From Haloferax sp. Atlit-12N (GTDB taxonomy: Archaea > Halobacteriota > Halobacteria > Halobacteriales > Haloferacaceae), in NCBI RefSeq assembly GCF_003383095.1, contig NZ_PSYW01000002.1, positions 1,054,001-1,118,000 of the forward strand: a stretch of DNA of 64,000 bases, written 5' to 3'. The position numbers were made by a program, and so were the translations under genes. Below, piece by piece: positions 8,880 to 17,335 of this stretch (its first letter is position 1; the number at the start of each line of letters is the position of its first letter). The notes beneath the pieces are model-generated. The model ran no database searches and had not been told where the DNA came from. It was given only the letters and a program-made list of their open reading frames with translations.

Positions 8880-9158
8880 ATGGCAGACAAACCGCAGCGC
8901 GGAACGCTTTTCGGCATCCCGTACAACTTCGAGCGCCCGAGCGCCGGCCGACTGCTCTCGTCGTACTGGCAGCCCGGCAAGGGCATGCTGGTGGAGAAGC
9001 CGTTCGGCATCGGCTACACGCTGAACCTCGCGAGCTGGCGGTCGTGGGTCGTCCTCCTCGTCGCCGGCGGCCTCCTCTGGAACGAGCGCCAGAAGGCAGA
9101 AGAAAAGGAAGACGAGGCCGAGGCCGACGACGGCCCCGTCGAAGTCATCGTCGACTGA
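8880..9158 (+). CDS. DUF5808-type small membrane protein
   Basis: A 92-residue protein with the family signature FGIPYNFERPS, then YWQPGKGMLVEKPFGIGY and NLASWRSWVVLLVAGG, the last being a single hydrophobic helix. The C-terminus is strongly acidic. I recognise the family but it has no assigned function. It has its own promoter. Confidence 0.7.
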   Translation: MADKPQRGTLFGIPYNFERPSAGRLLSSYWQPGKGMLVEKPFGIGYTLNLASWRSWVVLLVAGGLLWNERQKAEEKEDEAEADDGPVEVIVD

Positions 9159-9212
9159 GGCGAAGCGACCGACACCGACGACTTTTCCACGTCCGCCCGC
9201 GGAGGGCCGGAC

Positions 9213-9851
9213 ATGCTCCGATACGTCACCACGAACGCGGGGAAGGTCCGCGAGGCGCTTTCGTACCTCGACGACGACGTGACCCAACTCGACTTCGACT
9301 ACACCGAGGTACAGGCGTCCGAACTCGGCCCCATCGCGGCCCACGGCGCGCGCGAGGCCTACCGCTACGCCGACGAACCGGTGCTCGTGGACGACGCCGG
9401 ACTCTTCATCGACGGCTTCGAGGGCTTCCCCGGCCCGTACTCCTCGTACGTCGAGGACACCCTCGGCGTCGAGGCGGTCCACCGACTGGCCGCGGCCGAA
9501 CTCGACGAACCCCGCCGAGCCTCGTTCCGTTGCGTCCTCGCGTACTGTGACGGCGAACCCTTCGAGGCGAGTCCGGACCCGATAGACCGCGACGACCGGA
9601 CCGTCGCGGCCGCCCGCGGCGCGGAACAGGACGCAGAGGAGACGGAGGCGCTGCCGGTGAAGCTCTTTACCGGAAGCGTCAACGGTCGCATCGTCCCGCC
9701 GCGCGGCGAGGGCGGCTTCGGCTACGACCCCATCTTCGAACACGACGGCGCGACGTTCGCGGAGATGAGCGCGGAGGAGAAAAACGGCATCTCCCACCGC
9801 GGGCGGGCGTTAGCGAAGTTCGCGACGTGGTTTGCTGAGCGAACGGAGTGA
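9213..9851 (+). CDS. Non-canonical purine NTP pyrophosphatase (XTP/dITP diphosphatase)
   Basis: RdgB/HAM1-type house-cleaning enzyme that hydrolyses dITP and XTP to the monophosphates. Visible motifs are TTNAGKV (substrate Lys), VDDAGLFID (catalytic acid), GGFGYDPIF and SHRGRALAKF. The protein has 212 residues, longer than the usual 185-200, because an acidic Ala-rich insertion of about 25 residues (DPIDRDDRTVAAARGAEQDA region, about residues 126-145) interrupts the central sheet. A strong hairpin follows the stop codon. Confidence 0.9.
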   Translation: MLRYVTTNAGKVREALSYLDDDVTQLDFDYTEVQASELGPIAAHGAREAYRYADEPVLVDDAGLFIDGFEGFPGPYSSYVEDTLGVEAVHRLAAAELDEPRRASFRCVLAYCDGEPFEASPDPIDRDDRTVAAARGAEQDAEETEALPVKLFTGSVNGRIVPPRGEGGFGYDPIFEHDGATFAEMSAEEKNGISHRGRALAKFATWFAERTE

Positions 9852-9864
9852 GCGAAGCGAACGT

Positions 9865-9887
9865 CGTCGGGCGCGAAGCGTCCGACG
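9865..9887. repeat. Inverted repeat after the ITPase gene
   Basis: cgtcgggcgc and gcgtccgacg form a 10-bp stem with a 3-nt loop (one G-T pair), 13 nt after the stop codon. No T-run follows on the plus strand. It may be a REP-like element or help 3'-end formation. Confidence 0.5.
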
Positions 9888-10003
9888 GAAGTTCGCCGAG
9901 CGGTAGCGAGGCGAATCTCATCGGGCGAACGGCCTGACCGGTAGCCGCCACGACCACCGCCACCGGCCGCTACGTTTACCCCGGCGGGGCGACCCCGAGA
10001 CGC

Positions 10004-10411
10004 ATGGACCCGAGCGACTTCTTCGAGGACGGGACCGTGACTGTTTCGGCGGCGACCTACGCGGTCATCAAGGCCGAACGGGGCGACCCGGACGCGTTCG
10101 CGACGATTCGAGACGAGAACGAGACGACCGTCGTCGTCGAGGAGGGGCGCGTCGACGAGGCGACTGCCGTCGAAGTCGAGCGGGGCTGGAAGCGACTCAC
10201 CTTCGAGATGGTCCTGCCGTTCGAACTCGTCGGCTTTCTGGCGCGGGTCGCGGGCACGCTCGCCGAAGAGGACATCTCGGTGTTCGCGCTGTCAGCGTAC
10301 TCGACCGACCACGTGCTCGTCCGAGAGGACGACGTGGAAGTGGCCGCGACGAAACTCGAATCGCTCGGCTGTACCGTCGAGCGCGCCGGGGCCACCGACG
10401 ACGGGAACTAA
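10004..10411 (+). CDS. ACT-domain protein
   Basis: A 135-residue protein whose C-terminal half is an ACT-like ligand-binding domain, with LVGFLARVAGTLAEEDISVF and a following strand DHVLVREDDV. The N-terminal half (YAVIKAERGDP, TTVVVEEGRV) resembles a second ACT-like unit, as in the CASTOR/YkfA-type proteins. It probably senses an amino acid or similar small molecule; the ligand is unknown. Transcribed alone. Confidence 0.75.
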   Translation: MDPSDFFEDGTVTVSAATYAVIKAERGDPDAFATIRDENETTVVVEEGRVDEATAVEVERGWKRLTFEMVLPFELVGFLARVAGTLAEEDISVFALSAYSTDHVLVREDDVEVAATKLESLGCTVERAGATDDGN

Positions 10412-10471
10412 CGCTGAAACTAGTTCGCGAGCAAACAGGTTGATACGTTCGGCGGGAGCAGACTAGCCGTG

Positions 10472-10633
10472 ATGTTCCCCGACTGCGACGAGCACCCTCC
10501 GTTCGTCACCGGCCCCTCCAGCGGTACCGACCGCACGCGGTCCGCCAGATTGACAGCCGACCCCGGCCCCGTCACTCCCCACAATCGCGGGGGTTCACAC
10601 TCAGGGACCGCGGGCGCGTACGGAGACGCATGA
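10472..10633 (+). other. Doubtful 53-codon ORF upstream of a small membrane gene
   Basis: An ATG at 10472, about 27-30 nt after a TATA-like ttgatacg, opens a 53-codon frame whose TGA overlaps the ATG of the next gene (ATGA). The overlap is what real coupled genes show, but the sequence is rich in Pro, Gly, Ser and Arg and unlike haloarchaeal proteins. Otherwise I see nothing in this 218-nt spacer. Confidence 0.2.
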
Positions 10634-10806
10634 ACCGAGCGAACGTCGTCGCCGCCGGTGCGGCGAGCGGCTACGGAATCGCCGTCTTCGCCGCCATCGC
10701 GGTGTTCTTCGGCGACGCCTCGCAGGGACTCGGTGTGGCCCTCGGCTTCGGTCTCGTGACCGTCCTCGCCATCTTCGCGGTGACTCGAATCGTCAACGGC
10801 GACTGA
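10630..10806 (+). CDS. Small two-helix membrane protein
   Basis: A 58-residue protein starting MNRANVVAAG and ending TRIVNGD. Two Ala/Val/Phe-rich hydrophobic segments (about residues 8-27 and 33-52) are joined by a short GDASQG loop. Codon use (G/C at third position) is normal for the genome, which supports coding. Function unknown. It converges on the PIN-like gene. Confidence 0.55.
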   Translation: MNRANVVAAGAASGYGIAVFAAIAVFFGDASQGLGVALGFGLVTVLAIFAVTRIVNGD

Positions 10807-10851
10807 CCCGACGAGTGGTCGGCGGTCGGGGCGGCGGCCGGCGGCCGGCGG

Positions 10852-11328
10852 CTACGCCCGCGGGTCGCGGTCCGGACCGGGGTACGACCCGCCTTCGACT
10901 TCGACGTAGAGGCTCTCCGGCGCGAACAGCGACGCGAACGCCTTCGGGTGTCGGATGCTGACCGGGAAGCGGCCGCCGAGCGCCGCGCCCGCCTGCGCCG
11001 AACTGAGACGGTCGTCGAACGTGAGGAGGTGCATCGCGCCGCCGCGGTAGGCCGACGCCAGCGCGGGGTTGTCGCCGTCCGGGTGGGAGACGAGTTCGGC
11101 CCACGAGTCGATTTTCTCGCGCCAGTCGGCCGCGAGGTCGGCGTCCGCGAGCGAGGCGACGACCGCCTCGGCGTCGTCGAGAAGCGGGTCGCTGGCGACG
11201 AGCGTCGTCCACGAGTGCCGCCGGAGGTGGTCGAGCGCCGCTCTGGACGGACCATCGACGAGGAGGTCAGCCGCGAGCACGTCGGCGTCGGCGACGACCC
11301 GCGCGGGTGAGGGCTCCGCCTCAGGCAT
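10852..11328 (-). CDS. PIN-like domain protein (DUF7384-like)
   Basis: A 158-residue protein from the ATG at 11326-11328. It has PIN-fold features: DADVLAADL at the N-terminus, an acidic helix LLDDAEAVVASL, DNPAL in the middle and LTFDDRLSS near the C-terminus, so the acidic residues of a nuclease site are present. The start overlaps the stop of a 32-residue ORF upstream, so the two are probably translated together. By layout this could be a toxin-antitoxin-like pair, which is inference; it may also be an RNA-processing nuclease. Confidence 0.6.
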   Translation of the reverse strand: MPEAEPSPARVVADADVLAADLLVDGPSRAALDHLRRHSWTTLVASDPLLDDAEAVVASLADADLAADWREKIDSWAELVSHPDGDNPALASAYRGGAMHLLTFDDRLSSAQAGAALGGRFPVSIRHPKAFASLFAPESLYVEVEGGSYPGPDRDPRA

Positions 11329-11419
11329 CGTCGCCTCGGCGGGCGCGAAGCGCCTCGGTGATGTCGGCTTCGGTCGTCTCATAGGCGGCGGCGCGAGCGA
11401 AAAGCGACTCCCAACTCAT
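11321..11419 (-). CDS. Tiny 32-residue ORF coupled to the PIN-like gene
   Basis: Starts MSWESLFARAAAYETTEADI and ends RARRGDDA, overlapping the PIN-like gene start by 8 nt. It is predicted to be one amphipathic helix followed by a short second helix (ITEALRARR). The size and arrangement suggest a partner peptide or antitoxin for the downstream PIN-like protein. No DNA-binding fold is evident because it is so short. Coding is supported by the overlap and codon use. Confidence 0.5.
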   Translation of the reverse strand: MSWESLFARAAAYETTEADITEALRARRGDDA

Positions 11420-11481
11420 GTCCGTCACCACGGGACGGCTCGAAAAGAATCCGACGCAACCGGTTTCGGACTCGAACCGTT

Positions 11482-11505
11482 ACAATTCACCGATATTGAA
11501 ATTGT
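11482..11505 (+). promoter_or_regulatory. Possible operator upstream of the tungstate operon
   Basis: The arms acaatt and aattgt are separated by 12 nt, in an AT-rich stretch about 26 nt upstream of the TATA box of tupA. This is the position where a metal or oxyanion regulator could act. The sequence shows only the dyad. Confidence 0.35.
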
Positions 11506-11530
11506 TTGTGATTACATTGCGTGGGAAACA

Positions 11531-11537
11531 GTTAATC
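11531..11537 (+). promoter_or_regulatory. TATA box of tupA
   Basis: gttaatc lies about 26 nt before the ATG at 11560, consistent with a leaderless operon mRNA. Confidence 0.45.
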
Positions 11538-11559
11538 CGCACTCGCCGAACCACAATGC

Positions 11560-12588
11560 ATGGCGATAGAGCGACGGCGTTTCTTACAGGCAGCCGGTGT
11601 CGGCGCGGTTCTCGGACTGAGTGGATGCACGGGGAACGCGAATCCTCCGCAGGCGAACAACGAGACTACGGAGGGCGCTGGCGGGAGCCAAGGCGGAAGC
11701 GGCGCGACCCAAGAACTGACGCTGGCGACGACGACGAGCACGTACGACACGGGACTGCTCGACGCCCTGAACCCGGTGTTCAAGGAGAAGTTCAACGCTC
11801 GGGTGAAGACCATCTCACAGGGGACCGGCGCAGCAATCGAGACGGCGCGGAACGGCGACGCGGACGTGATTCTCGTCCACGCCCGCGGCGCAGAAGACGA
11901 GTTCCTGCAGGAGGGGTACGGCGTCAACCGCCGCGACGTGATGTTCAACGACTTCGTCGTCGTCGGGCCGGCGGACGACCCCGCGGGCATCTCGGGGATG
12001 GAGAGCGCGGCCGACGCGTTCGCGACCATCGCGGACGCCGAGGCGACGTTCGTCTCTCGCGGCGACGACTCCGGGACGAACAAGAAGGAACTGCTCATCT
12101 GGGAGGCCGCCGGCGTCGAGCCGTCGGGGACGTGGTACCGCGAAATCGGCAAGGGAATGGGCGACACGCTCGTGCAGGCCGACCAGTCGGGCGCGTACAC
12201 GCTCGCCGACCGCGGGACGTTCCTCGCGACACAGGACAACATCGACCTCGAAATCCAGGTGCAGGGCCCGCTCAAGGGCGGCCCGACCATCCTGAAGAAC
12301 CCCTACGGCGTCATCCCGGTCAACCCCGCGATGTATCCCGACGTGAACTACTCGCTGGCGATGGCCTACGCCGGCTTCCTCACGAGCCCCGAGGGACAGG
12401 AGATAATCAGCAACTACACGGCGAACGGGTCGCAGTTGTTCTTCCCCAACGCCCTCTCTGAGGACCCGCAGTTCGGCCAGTACGTCCCCGAGGATTACGA
12501 CGGCGGGGAGAACGCCTCGTCGTCGGCGTCGGTCTCCGACGCCCAGTTCGAGTCGTGGGTGGCACAGCACGTCCCCGAGGACTTTTAG
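11560..12588 (+). CDS. tupA: Tungstate ABC transporter, substrate-binding lipoprotein
   Basis: A 342-residue periplasmic-type binding protein with a Tat signal ([10 protein letters not shown]) and lipobox LSGC. The mature protein starts after a Gly/Ser/Asn/Glu-rich linker. Diagnostic TupA-type motifs are [48 protein letters not shown] and [12 protein letters not shown]. These bind the oxyanion (tungstate; related members bind molybdate). It leads an operon with a permease and ATPase. Specificity for tungstate over molybdate is by family resemblance. Confidence 0.88.
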   Translation: MAIERRRFLQAAGVGAVLGLSGCTGNANPPQANNETTEGAGGSQGGSGATQELTLATTTSTYDTGLLDALNPVFKEKFNARVKTISQGTGAAIETARNGDADVILVHARGAEDEFLQEGYGVNRRDVMFNDFVVVGPADDPAGISGMESAADAFATIADAEATFVSRGDDSGTNKKELLIWEAAGVEPSGTWYREIGKGMGDTLVQADQSGAYTLADRGTFLATQDNIDLEIQVQGPLKGGPTILKNPYGVIPVNPAMYPDVNYSLAMAYAGFLTSPEGQEIISNYTANGSQLFFPNALSEDPQFGQYVPEDYDGGENASSSASVSDAQFESWVAQHVPEDF

Positions 12589-12612
12589 TCCGACCGGACC
12601 CCACCACCGCCC

Positions 12613-13311
12613 GTGTTCGCCCTCGGCGACCTGAACCTCACCTACCTCGTCAGCATCACGGCCGTCTCGCTGTACGTGAGCACCGCGGCGGTCGCGCTGA
12701 GCGCCGCGCTCGGCCTGCCAATCTCGCTGGCGGTCGGGTTCCGCGACTTCTACGGCAAGTCGGTCGTCACCTCCGTCATCTCGACGGGGATGGGCTTTCC
12801 GAGCGTCGTCGTCGGCCTCGTCGTCCTCTTGGCGCTGTCCCGCTCGGGACCGCTCGGGACGTTCGACCTGCTGTTCACGCCCGAGGCGATGATTCTCTCG
12901 CAGACCATCCTCGCGCTCCCCGTCCTCGTGAGCGTCTCGCTTTCGGCGGTCCAGTCGGTCCCGCAGGACCTCAGAGACGCCGCGTTCGCCGCCGGCGGCA
13001 CCTCGACCGACGTCGCCCTGCTGGTCGTCCGCGAGGCGCGCTACGGCATCGTCACGGCGCTCTTGGCCGCCTACGGCCGCGCCATCAGCGAGGTCGGCTC
13101 CGTGCTCATCGTCGGCGGCAACATCGTCTTCTCGGACAGCACGTCGTTCACCCGGACGCTCACGACGGCCATCACCGTCGAGGCGCGGAAGGGGAACATC
13201 GAGACGGGCATCGCCCTCGGCGCCATCCTGCTCGCGCTCGTCCTCGGCGTGAACGCCCTCGGCGCGCGCTTCCGCGACCGGACCCCCGGACGGAACGGGA
13301 GGGGACGATGA
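12613..13311 (+). CDS. tupB: Tungstate ABC transporter, permease
   Basis: A 232-residue inner-membrane permease with about five hydrophobic helices. The cytoplasmic coupling loop is present as [23 protein letters not shown], close to the usual EAA motif, followed by [19 protein letters not shown]. It starts at a GTG 24 nt after tupA and its stop overlaps the ATG of the ATPase gene (ATGA). Confidence 0.88.
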   Translation: MFALGDLNLTYLVSITAVSLYVSTAAVALSAALGLPISLAVGFRDFYGKSVVTSVISTGMGFPSVVVGLVVLLALSRSGPLGTFDLLFTPEAMILSQTILALPVLVSVSLSAVQSVPQDLRDAAFAAGGTSTDVALLVVREARYGIVTALLAAYGRAISEVGSVLIVGGNIVFSDSTSFTRTLTTAITVEARKGNIETGIALGAILLALVLGVNALGARFRDRTPGRNGRGR

Positions 13312-14174
13312 CGACCGAGAGACCGGGAGCCGGTGAGCCCGATTCCGGAGAACCCGACGAGACCACCGCACCCGACCCGGCGTCGAACGGGACGGGGCGC
13401 GGCGGGACCCGACTCGCGGCTCACGACCTCGGCCACGGCTTCGGCAACGGCGCGGTGCTGGAAGACATCTCGCTGGCCGTCGAACCGGGCGAGATTCTCG
13501 CCGTCGTCGGTCCATCGGGGACGGGCAAGACGACGCTCTTCCGACTGCTCGCTATGTTCGAGCGGCCGGACGAGGGGACGGTCGAAGTCGGCGACGACGA
13601 CGTGTGGGCGCTCCCCGAGGCGCGCCGACTGGCGGTCAGACGCCGGGTCGGGATGGCGTTCCAGACGCGGAGTCTCTTCTCGACGACGGTCGAGGAGAAC
13701 GTCTCCTACGGGCTTCGAGTCCGCCGGTCGTGGTCGGCTCGCGTCCGCGATGCGGTCGAGGGGCTGTTCGGCCACGAGAAGCCGTCAGAGACGGTCGAAG
13801 ATGCGCTTCGGACGGTCGGAATGTTCGACAAGGTCGACCGCGACGCCGGCTCGCTGTCGGCGGGCGAGGCCCAGCGCGTCGCCATCGCGCGGGCGCTCGC
13901 ACCCGACCCGGACGTGTTACTGCTGGACGAACCGACGTCGAACCTCGACCCGCGGAACACCGCCGCTATCGAGTCGGCGATGCGGGCGGCGCGGGACCGA
14001 GGCATCGCCGTCGCGCTCGCCACCCACGACATGCAGCAGGCCCGGCGGGTGTCAGACCGGACGGCCGTCATCCTCGGCGGGACGTGCATCGAATCGGGGC
14101 CGACCGACGAGGTGTTCGAGTCGCCGGACGACGACCGAGTCCGCCAGTTCGTCGAGGGGAAACTCGTTTATTGA
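13308..14174 (+). CDS. tupC: Tungstate ABC transporter, ATP-binding protein
   Basis: A 288-residue ABC ATPase. Walker A is GPSGTGKTT, the Q-loop is FQTRSLF, the signature [15 protein letters not shown] is intact, Walker B is [12 protein letters not shown] and the switch His is in ATHDM. The N-terminal 40 residues are an acidic Pro/Thr-rich extension not seen in most family members. A much longer open frame runs upstream through tupB but is only a shadow; ATG 13308 is supported by the ATGA overlap. Confidence 0.9.
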   Translation: MTTERPGAGEPDSGEPDETTAPDPASNGTGRGGTRLAAHDLGHGFGNGAVLEDISLAVEPGEILAVVGPSGTGKTTLFRLLAMFERPDEGTVEVGDDDVWALPEARRLAVRRRVGMAFQTRSLFSTTVEENVSYGLRVRRSWSARVRDAVEGLFGHEKPSETVEDALRTVGMFDKVDRDAGSLSAGEAQRVAIARALAPDPDVLLLDEPTSNLDPRNTAAIESAMRAARDRGIAVALATHDMQQARRVSDRTAVILGGTCIESGPTDEVFESPDDDRVRQFVEGKLVY

Positions 14175-14255
14175 GCGCGGGGAACCGGGGCGGCTTTGCC
14201 GGAGGTATAACAGCAGATATTGCACGTAGATAGCGTGTGACTCCTGTCTGACGCA

Positions 14256-14412
14256 GATTTAAGGTTCCCCGTACGTACCCGGTGATAGGGCGCGCACTCG
14301 GCCTCAGTTCCCATCCTCCCACCGGCGCGCCCGGCACGAAAACCACCACCACCATCGTCGTTCTGGTTTCCCCCGGTACGACAACGCGGCGCCGCCACTA
14401 CGGCGCTGTTTT
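14256..14412 (+). other. Orphan promoter, leader-like ORF and terminator-like hairpin
   Basis: This is the notable part of the 352-nt gap 14175-14526. A TATA-like atttaagg (14257-14264) is followed 25 nt later by a GTG at 14282. From there codons 19-28 read TKTTTTIVVL, a cluster of Thr and branched-chain codons like those in amino-acid leader peptides. A hairpin with a T-run follows at 14387-14412. The frame has no stop before the hairpin and no biosynthetic gene lies downstream, so this may be chance or a leftover leader. I see no other gene in the gap. Confidence 0.3.
14387..14412 (+). terminator. Terminator-like hairpin with T-run
   Basis: The arms cggcgccg (14387-14394) and cggcgctg (14401-14408) give an 8-bp stem with one G-T pair and a 6-nt loop, followed by TTTT. 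It would end plus-strand transcripts from the tungstate operon or from the orphan promoter at 14257. Confidence 0.45.
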
Positions 14413-14526
14413 CCGAGGCAGACCGCACCGCAGAGAGACATCTCGGCGGCGGCAAGCGTCGGTACAAGTGGCACCGGTTCGAGCGGTGGCGGCGCGAAGA
14501 GAAGAGCGTCGGTTCGGGGGCAGGAG

Positions 14527-15180
14527 TCAGCCGAGCAGTTTCGACCGGACTCGCTCCAGCGCGTTTCGCTCTGTGAGGAGCGCTAGCTGGTCGCCGGGTT
14601 CGACGACGGTCCCCGGAAGCGGAATCGTCATCGGCTCGCGCTCCCGGCCGTGGGCGTAGACGCGACCGTCCGCACCGAGGTCGATGTTGGCGACGTGTTC
14701 GCCGACGACGGGGGCGTCGTCGGGGACGGTTACCGTCGTCAGTCGGAGTTGGTCGGTGAGGTCGCCGATAGCGTTGAAGTCGCCGCCGAGGAGCGCCGTC
14801 TTCGCGCCGGCCGCGCCGAGCCGTTCGGGGTAGATAATCTCGTCCACGTCGTCGGCGTAGCGCTCGTAAATCTCCTGGCGGTAGTCCTCGCTGATGCGCA
14901 TGACCGTCCGGCAGTCGTACTCCTTGCCGAGCATGCAGGCCGCGAAGTTGATGTTCGGGTCGCCGGTCAGCCCGCCGACGGCGTCTGCGCCCTCGACACC
15001 CGCTTCCCGTAGGACGCTTTCGGTCCCGCCGTCACCGAGTACCGCCTCGAAGCCTTCGTCGCGGGCGCGGTCGACTTTCTTGTCGTCGTTGTCGACGACC
15101 GTCACGTCGTGGCCCTCCTCTCGGAGCACGCGGGCGGTCCGCGAACCCACCCGCCCGTATCCAACGATAACGAATTTCAT
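14527..15180 (-). CDS. TrkA-type potassium channel/transport regulatory protein
   Basis: A 217-residue protein with an N-terminal RCK/Rossmann domain: VIVGYGRVGSRTARVL, acidic VVDNDD at the end of strand 2, and VLGDGGTE. A C-terminal RCK-C/TrkA-C domain follows (about 140-217). It gates potassium transport in response to NAD(H) or ATP. No transporter gene is adjacent, so it may serve a remote Trk or channel. The start MKFVIVGYG at 15178-15180 matches the family better than the upstream ATG at 15195. Confidence 0.85.
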   Translation of the reverse strand: MKFVIVGYGRVGSRTARVLREEGHDVTVVDNDDKKVDRARDEGFEAVLGDGGTESVLREAGVEGADAVGGLTGDPNINFAACMLGKEYDCRTVMRISEDYRQEIYERYADDVDEIIYPERLGAAGAKTALLGGDFNAIGDLTDQLRLTTVTVPDDAPVVGEHVANIDLGADGRVYAHGREREPMTIPLPGTVVEPGDQLALLTERNALERVRSKLLG

Positions 15181-15221
15181 GGTAGTAGTATGCACACCGG
15201 GTGGCTAAAAGATGGCCCCCG

Positions 15222-15839
15222 TCAGGGTCGAGTCCGTTCGAGTCGCTCCGTGACCGAATCGATGGTGTCCGCGAGTGGCGGCGTCCCGAAGAGGGCGACG
15301 AGCACCGCGCCGACCGTGTCGAAGACGAGGTCGACGATGGTGTCGCCGAGACCGTACTGAACGAGGACGGCCTCCGAGCCGACGGCGTCGGCGGCGAGGC
15401 GCGCGCCGAACTCCAGTACCTCCCAGAACACGCCGGCCGCGAGCGTGAAAAGCAGGATGTAGACGAACATGAAGCGGTCGGGGAGATAGACGGTCTCGGT
15501 GTACTCGTCGACGGCCCGCGCGGTGACGTAGCCGACCGCCGCGACGACGGTCGCCGAGAGCGTGTGGGTGACGTGGTCCCACCAGTCGATGTAGTGGTAC
15601 GGGCCGAGCATGCCGATGGCGTGGAGCAACACCGCCAGCGCCAGCCAGAGGCCGAGAAGCGGGTGGAGTCGAATCTCCCAGTCGCGGCGGAGCACCGCGG
15701 GGAGGAACGTCGCGGCCAGCGCGAGCACCGCGTTGACGGCGACGCTCAGGTTCCGCGTGTAGAGACCGACGAAGAAGATACACACGATAACGACCTGAAT
15801 CGCCCGCCCCGCGAGTCGCTCGATTCGACTGGGGACCAT
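15222..15839 (-). CDS. Multi-spanning membrane protein, YjdF/DUF2238-like
   Basis: A 205-residue protein with about six hydrophobic helices. The central signature YHYIDWWDHVTHTLSATVVA and a later FWEVLEFGARL contain conserved-looking His, Asp and Glu residues inside the membrane region, as in the DUF2238 (YjdF) family. No biochemical role is established. The frame is open further upstream, but the ATG at 15837-15839 precedes the first helix. It is transcribed divergently from the gene at 15938. Confidence 0.6.
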   Translation of the reverse strand: MVPSRIERLAGRAIQVVIVCIFFVGLYTRNLSVAVNAVLALAATFLPAVLRRDWEIRLHPLLGLWLALAVLLHAIGMLGPYHYIDWWDHVTHTLSATVVAAVGYVTARAVDEYTETVYLPDRFMFVYILLFTLAAGVFWEVLEFGARLAADAVGSEAVLVQYGLGDTIVDLVFDTVGAVLVALFGTPPLADTIDSVTERLERTRP

Positions 15840-15937
15840 TGCGGTGTGATACGGCCTGAGCGCCCTAAATTCGACCGTGAGACTAGCTAGCACGACCACC
15901 GACATCGTTTTTCCTCCAGATTGCATACGCCCCATCG

Positions 15938-16549
15938 ATGATGGCCACCACTCACGCCCTCGCGGGTGTCGTCCTCGGCACCGCCGTGTGGGCGCTGGTC
16001 CCCGAGGCCGGGATGCTCCCGGTGCTCGCGGCCGCACTCGGCGGCCTGTTCCCCGACTTCGACCTCTACGCGGGCCACCGGAAGACCCTTCACTTCCCCG
16101 TGTACTTCAGCGCGCTCGCCGTGCCCGCGGTAGCGGTCGCCGCGCTGAACCCGACGACTACGACGCTCGCCGTCGCGCTGTTCCTCGCGGCGGCCGCGCT
16201 CCACTCCGCGTCCGACGTGCTCGGCGGCGGCCTCGAACTCAAGCCGTGGCTCGGTACCTCCGAGCGCGCCGTCTACGACCACTGGAACGGCCGGTGGCTC
16301 GCCCCGAAGCGCCTGATTCGCTACGACGGCGCGCCCGAGGACCTCGCGCTGACGCTCGCCTTTGCCGTCCCGCCGGTCCTCGCCTTCGACGGCCTCGCGG
16401 AGACGCTCGTCATCGCCGCAGTCGCCGTCTCCGGCGTCTACGTCCTGCTCCGCAAGCCGATGGTCGCTATCGCGGAGACCGCCGTCGCGGCGATACCCGA
16501 CCACGTCGTCGACTACGTGCCGGAGCGGTTCGTCCGCGACCTCCGGTAA
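15938..16549 (+). CDS. Membrane-bound metal-dependent hydrolase family (YdjM/DUF457-like)
   Basis: A 203-residue membrane protein. The N-terminal HALAGVVLG, then GGLFPDFDLYAGHRKTLHF and AALHSASDVLGGG carry the His and Asp residues of the LexA-regulated YdjM-like membrane hydrolase family. About five helices are predicted. The substrate is unknown. An alternative ATG is one codon downstream. Confidence 0.7.
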   Translation: MMATTHALAGVVLGTAVWALVPEAGMLPVLAAALGGLFPDFDLYAGHRKTLHFPVYFSALAVPAVAVAALNPTTTTLAVALFLAAAALHSASDVLGGGLELKPWLGTSERAVYDHWNGRWLAPKRLIRYDGAPEDLALTLAFAVPPVLAFDGLAETLVIAAVAVSGVYVLLRKPMVAIAETAVAAIPDHVVDYVPERFVRDLR

Positions 16550-16694
16550 GCGGCTCCCCGTTTTCGAGGCGTCTCGACCGCCGGTTCTCCGTTTTCAGCG
16601 TCGCTTCCGTCTCGAACCGGCAGCCCGCGAGCGGGCCGACCGGGACAAGACACTTATCCGGCGACCGCGCGGTCGAACTTACCCGAGTTCCAGA

Positions 16695-17306
16695 ATGACA
16701 GACCAACGACGCGCCGTCAGAGACGCGTACGATAGCCTCGCCGACGACTACCGCGACCAGCGGAGCGACGACGCGCCCACGGTGCTCGGCGAACTCGCCG
16801 ACACCCTCGACCCGGGCGCGCGGGTCCTCGACGCCGGCTGCGGGCAGGGAACCCCCGTGACGGACGCCCTCGCCGCCGACTTCGACGTGGTCGGCGTCGA
16901 CTTTTCCCGCGAGCAACTGCGCCTCGCCCACCGAGACGTGCCGGCGGCAGAGTTCGCGCAGGGCGACATGACCGCGCTTCCGGTCCGGTCGGACTCATTC
17001 GACGCCGTCTGCGCGTTCTACTCCATCATCCACGTCCCAATCGCGGAACACGAGCGGGTGTTTGCGGAGTTCGCCCGCGTTCTCCGGCCCGGCGGCACCC
17101 TGCTTTCGACCGTCGGCGGCGAGGCGTGGACCGGCTCGAACCCCGACTGGCTCGACAGCGGTGTCGAGATGCGGTGGAGCTTCCCCGACATCGAGGAGAC
17201 CTACGAGACGCTCGATTCGACCGGGTTCGCGGTCGAAGCCGAGTTCGTCGTGGACGACGAGTTGGGGAGCCAGTACCCGTTCGTGTTAGCGCGATACGAG
17301 GGCTGA
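16695..17306 (+). CDS. Class I SAM-dependent methyltransferase
   Basis: A 203-residue methyltransferase. Motif I VLDAGCGQGTPV binds SAM, the acidic end of strand 2 is VVGVDFS, and motif III-like VLRPGGTLL follows. The ATG at 16695 lies about 40-45 nt after an AT-rich cacttatcc. The substrate cannot be inferred; small-molecule methyltransferases share this layout. A longer open frame upstream runs through the previous gene. Confidence 0.8.
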   Translation: MTDQRRAVRDAYDSLADDYRDQRSDDAPTVLGELADTLDPGARVLDAGCGQGTPVTDALAADFDVVGVDFSREQLRLAHRDVPAAEFAQGDMTALPVRSDSFDAVCAFYSIIHVPIAEHERVFAEFARVLRPGGTLLSTVGGEAWTGSNPDWLDSGVEMRWSFPDIEETYETLDSTGFAVEAEFVVDDELGSQYPFVLARYEG

Positions 17307-17335
17307 AACGGCTATTTTAGCGAAGAACACGCGGT

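Noticed and set aside
7149-9797. An 882-codon minus-strand frame opposite kae1-bud32 and the ITPase gene
   Set aside because: It is a shadow of GC-rich coding DNA; the plus strand holds two clearly identified enzymes.
9840-9930. A mobile element after the ITPase gene
   Set aside because: Only one strong hairpin and gagcgaagcg-type short repeats are present, with no transposase and no target duplication.
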